From: Dendrobium chrysotoxum
Lineage: Eukaryota > Streptophyta > Magnoliopsida > Asparagales > Orchidaceae
Direction: 5' to 3'
NCBI GenBank assembly: GCA_019925795.1
Contig: CM034306.1
Location: 50,834,758-50,898,757, forward strand
DNA: 64,000 nucleotides
How positions within the stretch are numbered: position 1 is the stretch's first letter; each line of letters starts with the position of its first letter. Below, piece after piece: positions 28,098 to 39,800 of the stretch. The translations under genes were made by a program, and so were the position numbers. Below the pieces are notes generated by a model, which worked only from the letters and a program-made list of their open reading frames with translations, was not told where the DNA came from and did not search any database.

Positions 28098-31000
28098 CAA
28101 TTTTATCTCTCTTCATTAACCTTCCACCTTAAGTCCCTCCTAATCCCTTGTAATTATCATAATATCTATTATTTTATTTTAAATAAATAGTTGATTTAAG
28201 GATTTTATATGATGCTTATAAATCACTAAATAGGAGGCCTTTATGACATTTGTTTCATGACATGGCATACTAAGGGAAAAAAATTAATGTTTTCCTACTA
28301 AATATTATCTAGCAAGATTCTCACTCTCTCTCATACTTTCTTTCCTATTGAGATGTTCTCTCAGTCAGTAAATTCTTTTATTGTAATCACTTTTTAAAAT
28401 TGTGAATAAAAGGCATGTCTTGAGAGGCGCTTTTGCGGAATTCTACTTAAGCGGAATTCTACTTAAAAACTCCTCAAGGTGCATGCCACTAAGCAAGATA
28501 ATGAAGCGTACACTTTGGATTGGCTGAGGTGCAACTTGAGATGTGTCTTGCCTCTTTGGCTTGAGATGCACACCTCAAGCAAATTATTATTTTTTTAAAT
28601 CATTTTCTACTAAAAATCCTTAACTTCTTACTAAACCAAAACAACAGCCCATCCCATGCCTTCCTCTCACGCAACGGAAGTGCTGAATAGAAAGGAGGAA
28701 GCTCCCCCGCTCCTCCCATGTCGCCAATTCCCGTTAGCCGCTGCCGGACAACTCCAAGCAACCTAACGCCGTTGCCACCTTCTTGTTCTCCTCCTATCAC
28801 CACTCTTCTGTGGGCTCCAAAAATTCGACCCCGGCCTCCACCCGACTTTGCTTTCTTCGGGGGAGTTTTAATGGATTAAGTTCCGGGGTAAATTTTGGAA
28901 GGCAGATGAATTTGTAGATAAGACACTACCCAGAGATTTCGCCCTCATTTTACGAGGACTTTATGATCTGAGTTCTGGTTTCCTATAGGCGCAAGCCCCT
29001 ATAGTTAATTACCCCTCCCGATCGCGAGAGAGAACTTTCGATTAAGGCAAGTCGTCAATCAGATACATAGGAATACATCGTATCTGGCATATAGTAGCAG
29101 CATGGGTTTTGAAGTTTGAGGATTTCAGTATTTAGAAGATTAGAAGATTTGGAGATTTCAAGATTTGATATTTAAAATAGAAATTTCACCATCTTTGCAC
29201 TTAAAGCGAATGGTGGGGGAATGAATGATAGACCCGATCAAGATCCCATGGTTCTGTCATCCTGGGCCATTGTGGTCCCTGGTCTACTTAGTCAGAGGAG
29301 GTAGTCGACCCAACCTGACAGAAGGATCCTTGTCGGCAGCCATGGGTTGCTTCGTCCAAGGGTACCTTATAGACCTGGGGGGAGTGTTTGTCTAAGGGGA
29401 CAAATTTGAATCCACCTTAGCTAACAGAGAGCTTTGTGCCATATCGATCATATCTTATTGATTCATATCTCAAGGATTTGATGCCATTGGGGAACATACG
29501 GGCTCTGGCCATAACCATAATATAATGGTGCCATTTGGCGGCGACCACCTGGTTCAGAGGGCCCCGAGTCATAACCGTTTATCCTGCAGTGCCATTTGGC
29601 GGCGAAACTGTCGGTTAGAGGACTCGTACCACGTCCTTGCTGGTAGGAGATTGTTTGAGAATAGATCCTAGTGATATTTTCGATCAGGCATTAGCTCTAT
29701 GTGAGCTGAAGTAAATTTTAATTTGTTCACCTCGGTAAACTATTGCGGAGGGTGGATGAATTTTGCTTTGAGTGGTTAATGGATTTATTTCAATTTTAAA
29801 TATTTTTGGATTTTGGGATTGTCTGAGAATTTTTGTGGAGTTTGGAGTTTTGGATTTTGTGGGAGTTTTGGTGGTATTTTGAAATATTTGAAATGGACCC
29901 CTCCGCTGAATTTGCATTCAACACGACCATCATCGGGGTGATTGGGATTATTGGTATTTGTGAATTGAACATTGTCAACTCTGTTTACCTGCTAACAGAG
30001 GATCGAATTTTCGTAGGCTTTATGCCCTTGTTAGTAATTCTCTTGATTATAGGCCTTGAAGGCCTAATATGAACGTATAGAATAAATATCTCGGTCGACC
30101 TCGCGACCGTATATTTATTTAATAGTTCGAGCCGTGTCAACTCCTATCTACCTGAATAGAAGGATCGGGCTCGAACTTGAATTCACTTATTGACCCGCAT
30201 AGCATCCCTAGACGTCACGTGTGTACCAATAACACGCTCGCCGGGGCCCATGCGGGTTACGATTGTATTTCCCCCTTTTAGTGTACCTATGTGTATACAA
30301 ATTAAGGTGCACGTGCGGGGATATTTTAGAAATATTTGTAAACGTCTTCTGTTCGCATGCATGAATGTTGTGGATCCGGTGGCGTGGCACTGGGGTTTCG
30401 TTTGGAGATTTGCACGCCTTCTATCTGCTCGCATCGGTGTTGCAGATCCAGTGGCGTTATGCAGCAGCTTGGGAATTGAGTGGTTTGCTGCCTTGTACTG
30501 GTAGGCTGTCGTGCACTACTTGCATGATTTACGCAGGTAGATTATAGTACACTAACGAACCTCCTGCTTCTCAGTTATAGATGCTCGCTTCTGTTATATT
30601 TTCTTACATTCGGCTTATGGGTAATATTTAGTGTGTATGTCGGGTTTTCTACAAGGGATCGTAGATACTTGCACTTGCTGCATATCATCCGACGTTTGCT
30701 TGTAGATTAATGTTGATTGTAGGAAGCTTGTTGTAGGAGTTCAACACATTCACTATGTGTTGTTTTCTCATTTGTAGATGTTCGGTGAATTCTCTTGCAA
30801 GTTGATTTGCATTGACAACAAATAAGCCATGCTCACTGTATTCTTTCCAAGCACATTTTGTTGGTGGAATATTGTCTTCTCTGCACTTTAATCATTGCAT
30901 CCACTAATAGTTTTCTTCATCAAAGCTTTCGATCTTCAATATACAAGCTCGTTGATTGATTGGTATGAACACTGCAGATGTCATGTTGATATCACCATAT

Positions 31001-33785
31001 CTCTCTTGCTTTGCTTGTGGTGCGTATGAGGGGTCTTCTATAGTGATTCGTAGGAGCCTACATTTGTTGTATCCCTTTGGCATTTTGCTCATAGATGATT
31101 TCTAGCATGTATGATGGGTCTCCAACAAGGGCCCTTGGGAACTTGCATTTGTTGTATATAATCCGGTGTTTGATTGCAATTGACTAGTGTATTTGCTTAT
31201 TCTTGAATAGTGACTGATTATACAGATGCCGCAACATTCATTGCCTTCTGCTACGACAGCCTATGAACACTTGTATTCATCACATGCCTGCTCCCTATGT
31301 TTGTAGGTAACTTGTTGCACCTATGAAGGGTCTTTGACAGTGGCCCATGGATGCTTGTCTTTGACGTAGTCATTTGGCATTTTGCTTGGGTCTTTTATGC
31401 GAGGCTTATGGGTACTTTCATTCACTGCATATCATTTGCTTCCAGTCACAAAAGGGGTCGATGTACTGGGTTATTGCTATTGTAGGAGTATCCTAATATT
31501 CATTGTATATTGCACTGAACATGTTGGCAAAAGAACCGTTGTTTGTAAGGGTTATCGTACTTTCTTGCATGACACAAAGTATTATTCATTGCACCTCAAT
31601 CTCATGTTCGTAAGGGATCCACCATCCATGCAATACTTCGACTACTGTTGTTTGTAGGTAGATTAAGCGCATTTTATGTGCATATTAACATAGACTGCTA
31701 AATGGATTGCATTCATCAATAATATCCTCATGTATATTAATTGATGATTTGTTACATTTGTTGTGTGCCTTTCAGTACTCGTGGCAGCCGTCATTTGTAT
31801 CCACAAGATATCTGTGTCGGTTGTAGGGGAGTCGTTACTTTCACATCTTAGCCATCGTCATCATTTATAAGTGGGCTAATGCGTTCACTATGTTTCTTGT
31901 AGAGAAGCTAGATCCCTCTACCTCCCTCATGAATAAATTGTATCATTCGTTAGAGACCCCATTTTGTAGCAAGTGGTGCTGAAATTTCTTTGATTGATAC
32001 CAGTCTTCTGATCATTTCTTAGTGCTCATTTGAATGGTTGGAGCTTTGTTTCAGGACTTGCATGAGATTTGAAGTAATGCTTTGTTTTTAAATTAAAATG
32101 ACAACTCCTTATCATTCCATTAACATTTTCATGTCATTATTCAAATCAAGCTTTTGTCCCTTGCATATGATTCAGGCTTGGATTCTCAAGTTCTTTGTAG
32201 TCTTATTCAAGTTCTAGTCAAAGCTCTTTGAAGTTCGGGTTCTTCGTCATTCAAGTAAAGTTCAAGTCTGAGTCCCTCAGTAGTCATATTGAGTTCAACT
32301 TCTGGTCATCAGTTTGTTCATTTAAGTTTAAAGTACAAGTCCTTGTTGTCCACATTTTGTTCCAATTTGAGTTCAGTTTGAGTCCACTTTGATTTAGGTT
32401 GGATTTTATGTTCATTTGAGTTCAAACAGGTCTGAGTATAGTCATATTTTCACCCGAAATTTCGGCAGACTTCCGGCGTCTCCCCCGTTTAAGGGAAACT
32501 ACGGAAAACTGGGCCTTTCCCACCACGCTAAGAAAAGCATGTATGGTAGGTGCCCTCTTTCGAGGACACCGCGGCCGTGTAAAGTCTTTGTCCCCACCAC
32601 GCTAAGAAAAGCGTGTATGGGTCTTCGATAGGTACCTGCATTGAAAGAGCACAGTTTGCTTTCCCCGTAGGTACAGAGCCGCGTACGGGTACTTAAGAGT
32701 TGTCCTGACCACGCTAAGAAAAGCGTGCACTAGGCTTACCCACCTCGTCGTAGGTGTCGCACCGGGTTCTCTTCTCATCACGCTAAGAAAAGCGTGTATG
32801 GGCGGTTTGCCGGCCCGACACTAACGACGAGGATGAGATTTTGGGTGATTACCCATTCATTGTAGGCACCGCACCGGGGCCCCATCCCACCACGCTAAGA
32901 AAAGCGTGTATAGGCGGTTTTTCGGTCCGCTGCAAACAACGAAGTAGGCTCTCGGAGTTTTAGGTTCAGAAGTTTATACCTGACGACCAGCGAGGCGATG
33001 TTTGCACGTAGATCGAGGCGAGAGAGAAGAGCACTCTCCCTCTTCCTCTTTTTTTTTTTTACTATAACTAATTAACAATAATAATAATCAATTACAATTT
33101 AAGAATAATTAATTATTAATCATAAATAATTATAATTAATAATAAATAATTTGAATTAAAATAATTGCTCATAATTAATTTTAATTAATTATAGTTAATC
33201 ATTAATGATAATAATTAACTATACCTATAATAAAAATTAATTATAATTTATTTTAATTAAAGTTACTCATTATTAGTAATAATTAAATATAATTAAAATA
33301 TTTAATTATAATTAAACATAATTAAATATAATTAATTATTAATAATCATAATTAATTATAATAATAAAAAAAGTACAGGATTAAGCAAGAATTAGAGCAG
33401 GATTTATGTAGATTTTTTTTTTTGAACAGGATTTATGATCAATCCTGTTAACAGAGAGTTTAACTCTCTTAAACAGAGAGTTAAACTCTCTGTTTCAAGC
33501 GACTTGGCCGAAGAAGCCTGCAGACAGGGGATAGCTACCTTCAAAGCGAGCTCCCGTCACAGCTTCCGCTCCAAATGTCGTAACTTCCGATTCGAATCGG
33601 AGAGGGAACGAAGTCGGGCAGTGATAGAGGAGCCGAGGGAGGCAGAGGGAAGAGTTGGGGCCGGCGAGTCCTGCGGCTAGGGCAGAGAGGTGGACGGCTG
33701 AATGAGGAAGGTATGGAGTTCGGAATAGGCAGAAGAGGCGGCTGGGATCTGCGGCTAAGGAGGAGATCGGCTCAGGTAGAGAGAA

Positions 33786-33836
<51 letters not shown>

Positions 33837-36800
33837 GATCGAAGGAGTCGGGAGCTTCGGGTAGAGTTCGGTCGCTTGCGGCTTGGGGAAATCAGAGAGG
33901 AGACGGGAGCGTCGAGCTCTAGACGTCGGACGAGTTCCGTCTAGGGCAGGAGATGAGGTCGGGATAGCTTGGGGTTTCGCGTGTGGGATGAGCCGTGGCT
34001 TGCGAACTGTGGTTGGAGGAGTTGCGAGCTGTGGGAGAGTGTCGTATTTAACGACTCAAACGGGGACGCGATCGAGGCTTCTGCAAAGGATTTCTGGGAT
34101 TTGATCGCTTCGGCGCCGGATCAGCGGAATCTCGGCAGGATTCGCGGGTTTGACGACTACGAGGTGAGCAAATCTTCTCAGATTTTCTTTCCTATTTTGT
34201 TATTTATCCAGTGGTCAACATCTTCTTTCCTTCCCAAGTACTATTTATTTTCTTTCAAAAATTTTCTTAAATTTTTTTAAACCCTTTTGTTTATTTACTT
34301 GTCTGATTTTGGTTATTTAAGTATATTTTTTATTACTAGTTTAAATTTGCTTAAATATGATATTGTTCACAACTTATATCATTTGTGCTAATTAGGGTTT
34401 TTTAGATGATGGTTAGAGGCAAGGAAAAAATCACATCGGGTCATATGAAGGACCCGACGTAGAAACATAACATTCAAGTTAATGCGGGAGGCAATGACAA
34501 AATATATGTTTACTTGAAATGTAATTATTGTAATGAGGTGAAGGGAGGTGTAACAAGAATAAAGGAGCACCTATTTGGATTCCATAAGAATGTGGCACCA
34601 TAATCCAAAATGCCCGATACAATGAATGAGGAAATCAAAGCATATATGAATAAGTTAGCAATGTTGAAGCATCTATCACAGTGACAGTTCGATGACAAAA
34701 TTGATGTTGGCTTGTACTACGGGAATGAGCATAGTGGTCTGGCTCCATTATACTCATTGCAACCCATGTCCTGTAGGGGTGCAAGAGGTCCCATGGATCA
34801 TTATATGATGAACCTAGTGGAGGATGAATAGGGAGATAGACTTTCTACATCACAGAAACTATTCATGGAGATTGTTGGGAGGGACGAACAAATGTATGCA
34901 TGGACATAGGCATTTTTTTATGACATTGCTAACCCTTTTAATATTGCAATCTCTTCTACTTACTATAACATGATCAGTTCTATTAGAGCTATGGGCGAGG
35001 ATTGAAATCCTCATCCACATATGATTTAAGGACATAGGTTTCGAAGGAGGAGCTAACAAACACTAAAAAAGGCATTGGAGAAATCAAGAGGACTTGAAGT
35101 TATATAGGAGCAACTATTATATCTGATAGATGGTCATATATAAAGAACAGAAGCTTAGGTTTTTTTTTGTGGAGTATTTGATGGTATTGCTCATGAGATT
35201 GAGAAGCATTTAGTGGTTTAAGTGGTGACAGATAATGTCAGTGCTTATAGAAAAACATGTGCAAAACTTATGGAGAAGAGGAAGATCTTGTATTGGATAC
35301 CATGTGCCACACATTGTATAGACCTGAACCTTGAAAAACTTGCGGAGTTGTCACAACATAAAAATGCACTGTCTAAAGCCCAAAAAAATTTGTATTATAT
35401 AATCATTTATGGATTTTTGCACTTATAAGAGTTTTCAAAAAAAAAAATATTGAAGCATATAGCAACAAGATTTGTCACTGCTTATTTAACTTTGCAGAGC
35501 ATGGTGGAGTTTGTGGAGCATGTTAGAGGCGAGACAATACTTGCAGGCTATGTTCACTTTAACATAGTGCCTGAGTTGTGCTTGGGGCAAGAAAACATGA
35601 AGTGAAAGAAGAAATATTATTTTGAATGACAAATTATAGCATGTTGTAGTTCATGCTATTACAACAAGTAGCCACTAGTACAAGTTTTGACGATGATAAT
35701 GATGAGAAGAAGCTTGCAATGAGTTTTATATATAATGGAATGGATGAAGCAAAGGAGTTGATTGCCCACAACTTAGGAGAAAAAGAGGGTAGCTATAGGC
35801 AATGTTTAAAATTACGCAATTAAGTATTGAGGCGTTTTTCATTTGTGAGGCAAAGCATAAGCCTTAAGGCGTTATGAGGCGTAAGCCTCAAAATTAAAAA
35901 ATTGCATAAAGTCAAAATGAGGATTTTTTTTTGTATAATAACCAAATAATATATTAAACATTGACATAAGAAAAAAATTGACATATATGAAATACAAAAA
36001 TGCATAAGATATAAAGTGACAAAATCTGCTCACTTTTCAAAATTTTAATTTAGTGTTTTGCACTCTATTTTAATTCGTTAGTACTCATTTCTTGAATACA
36101 ATTCAGAATAAAAATAAACATCTTATGATGTTATGCCAAGGCCAATTTTGTTAAACTCTCTTAAGCAAGTTTTGATAAATACATTATGATGAGAATTGAT
36201 GAAAATAAAATACAAATGAAACTTTTGATAAATTCTTAATTTATTATGTTGTTCATTTTTAATGCATTCAACATTCATTCAATTTTGATCTAAATTTAAA
36301 AACACGGCAAGTTGACATGTTTTATTAACTTGATGTTATGCCACATATTTAATGAGCTAATGATACGCAACATAAAGCCACTGATCATCCAAACCAATTG
36401 AGAGCACTAATAATAAAAAAGAGGTAAAAACTTTGTAAGCGCAAGTCGAACAACAGCATACAAGTCGAGCATATGAGTCAATGGACCTACCTACTTGATC
36501 GACGAAGCATGTTTAAGGGGAGAAAAATGCCTACTGCTGAAGCGAACAAACTCCGATCATCGTTACTTTCGATCCAACAAGAAGAACATCGTCGAAAGTT
36601 CCTGACTTCTGATCCAATAGGGTACGTTGTGGACCTATCTTGACTTCCGATCGACCATGCAACATCATCGAAGAAGGTAAAGAAGCTTTTAGTGACTTGT
36701 TCAAAAGTCTACCTTACAGGCGGTGCAGCAGACGAAGTCAAATAGTAAGAACGAAAATACTCGACATTAGGTTTATGTTTTAATAACTTTATTTATGTTT

Positions 36801-39800
36801 TATTTTGAAGTGAATACCTCACAGAAGTGAGGCAAGGCGCGCCTCCGTAGATTTGAGGCATACGCAACACGGTTCAGGTTCGAAGTGTCCGCCTCGACGC
36901 GTTACAGGATCGAATTGCACTGAAGGCACGCCTCTCATTGCGCAATTTTAAACAATGGCTATAGGGAAATTTGAGCTATTATTGATGAAAAGTGGAAGCT
37001 ACAGTTTTATCGTTACTTACATGCAGCAGGCTACTATTTGAATTCTAAATCCTCAACTCAATATACAAAAAATAAGTGAATAAATCCTAAGATAAAATTG
37101 GATAACAACTATGCTTTCAAAATCAAATTGGACCGATCGGTTCAATCGGTTCGATCGTGAACCAATCCAATTGCCGATCTGGTCAAGTTGGAAAACTGTA
37201 TTTGCATTGAACCGGTGCAAACCGACTTGAACTGCAGGTTCAACCGGGAAACCGTCGAACTGGTTCCGGTTTGATTGAATTGGCCGGTTCAATAAATATT
37301 GTTTTTTATTTAAATAAAAGTTTTAATATTAAATTTTTATTTAATTAAATTTTATTAAAATTTTAAATTACAAGAAGATTTAAACATTGATTTTTTTATG
37401 GTGATAAAAGTAAAGTATCTGTTGGATCGAAAGTTCCTGACTTCCGATCCAACAGGTCACATCATCGACCTATCCGAACTTCCGATCAACCCTGCAATGT
37501 CATCGAAAAAAGCGAAGAAGCTTTAGTGACTAGCTTAAAACTCTACCTTACAGGCGGTGCAACAGACGAAGTCGAATAGTAGGAACGAAGGTACTCGACA
37601 TCAGGTTTAGGTTTTGATAACTTTATTTACGTTTTATTTCAAGACGAAAGCCTCACTTAAGTAAGGCAAGGTGCGCCTCCATAGATTTGAGGTGTACGCA
37701 TCATGGTTCGGGTTCAAAGCGTTTGCCTCGAAGTATTACAAGATTGAATTGCATTGAGGCGAGGCGTGTCTCTCGTTGCGCAATTTTAAACAATGGCTAT
37801 AGGGAAATTTGAGTTATTATTGATGAAAAGTATGAGCTACAACTTTATCGTTACTTACATGCAACAGGCTACTACCTGAATTCTGAATCCTTAACTCAAT
37901 ATGTAGAAAATAAGTGAATAAATCCTAAGATAAAATTGGATTACACCTGTGTTTTCAAAATCAGACTGGACCGACCGGTTCAATCAGTTTGACTGTGAAC
38001 CGGTGCAGTTGCTGGTCCGGTCCAGTTGGAAAATGCATTTGCACTGAGCCGGTGCAAACCGATTTAAACAGTTAGTTCAACTCGTAAATCGTCAAACCAG
38101 CCCAGTTTGGTTAAACTGGCCGGTTCAATAAATATTATTTTTTATTTAAATAAATTTTTAATATTAAATTTTTATTTAATTAAATTTTATTAAAATTTTA
38201 AATTACAAGAAGATTAAAACATTGACTTTTTTTATGGTGATAAAAGTAAAGTATCTATTGGATCGAAAGTTCCAGACTTCCGATCAACCAGGGCACGGTC
38301 GACCTATCCTGACTTCTGATCGACCATGCAAAGTCATCGAGGAAGGCGAAGAAGCTTTTAGCAACTCGTTCAAAACTTTACCTTACAGGCGGTGCAGCAG
38401 ACGAAGTTGAATAGTAGGAACGAAGGTACTCGACATCAGGTTTAGGTTTTAATAACTTTATTTACGTGTTATTTTGAGGCGAATGCCTCACAGAAGTGAA
38501 GTGAGGGGTGTCTCAAGGCGCGTCTCCGTAGATTTGAGGCGTACACATCACGATTCGGGTTCAAAGAGTCTGCCTCGACACTTTACGGAATTGCACTGAG
38601 CTGCACCTCAAGGCACGCCTCTCGTTGTTCAATTTTAAATAATTGCTATAGAAAAATTTGAGCTATTACTGATGAAAAGTGGGAGCTACAGCTTTATCAT
38701 TACTTACATGCAGCAGGCTACTATCTGAATTATGAATCCTCGATTTAATATGCAGAAAATAAGTGAATAAATCCTAAGATAAAATTGGATTACACCTATA
38801 TTTTCAAAATCAGATTGGACCGACCAGTTCAATCGGCTAGGCTGTGAATCAGTCTAGTTGTCGGTCCGATCAAGTTGAAAAACTGGATTTGCATTGAACC
38901 GGTGCAAACTGATTTGAACCGCCAGTTCAACCGATAAATCGTTGAACCGGTTTGGTTGAACTGGCCGGTTCAATAAATATTATTTTTTCTTTAAACAAAA
39001 TTTTTAATATTAAATTTTTATTTAATTAAATTTTATTAAAATTTTAAATTACAAGAAGAAGATTTAAACATTCATTTTTTTATGGTGATAAAAGTAAAGT
39101 ATCAGCATCTATCACAAGCCATATATAGAAAGAATTAAAAAAAGGTATATAAAAAATTTAAAATTTTTAAAACTTCTTTAATTTGGAGTATTACTCCGAT
39201 TTTTAAATTGATGAAAAATATTTAAAAAAGAGAAAGATGATTGAAATTGATAAAGAAGCAGATTGAAAAATATTAGACTTCACAAGTGATGAGACAGAAG
39301 AGAAAGCAATTCGTTATGACGATGGCTCAAATGAAGAATCTCTCAGTTATGACAAACACAAATGGCTTTTGAGTTGTTGTTAAACTATTATTATTTTCTT
39401 TAGAAATTAAATATAGATAAAGTAGGGAATTGAGGAAAAAAAGAACTTAGATATGAACTGGATATTATATGATATTTTTATGCAATTTTTATATTTTATA
39501 TTATTTTTTTATTGTAATGTTTGCATTTCAATTCTATTTTATGCAATTTATCACTTGTCACTTTACACCTTGTGAAATTTTTGGTTCATATGTATACCAA
39601 TTTAATACTCCATAGTTTAATTAAATGTTAATATATCATTCTTTAATATATTATTTGGTTATCATATAAAAAATCACTTCTAACATTCATTTTAACAATA
39701 CATGATTTTTGGGTTTTGAGTCTTACGTCTCGCATCACGGATGAAAAATGCCTCAATACTATTGTAAAATTAGCCTAGCACTTATATTGTATCATATGCT

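Larger units (their letters stand above)
28809..34230 (+). repeat. 5.4-kb multi-array repeat family, copy 2 (intron 1)
   Basis: Begins TGTGGGCTCCAAAAATTCGA and keeps the same order of modules as copy 1. These are the 'ggaggtagtcgacccaacc' block (29300), paired 'gtgccatttggcggc' (29530, 29590), 'ctcgccggggcccatgcggg' (30238), the 'cttgtagg' array (30330-31990), the 'ttcaagtc' array (32120-32440), a hairpin array (32460-32930), the AT-palindrome block (33060-33370), (CT)n (33790-33834) and a GC-rich end. The end carries a donor GAG|GTGAGC at 34163-34164. Similarity to copy 1 fades beyond 'tatcc..gtggtcaacat' at about 34220. Confidence 0.7.
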
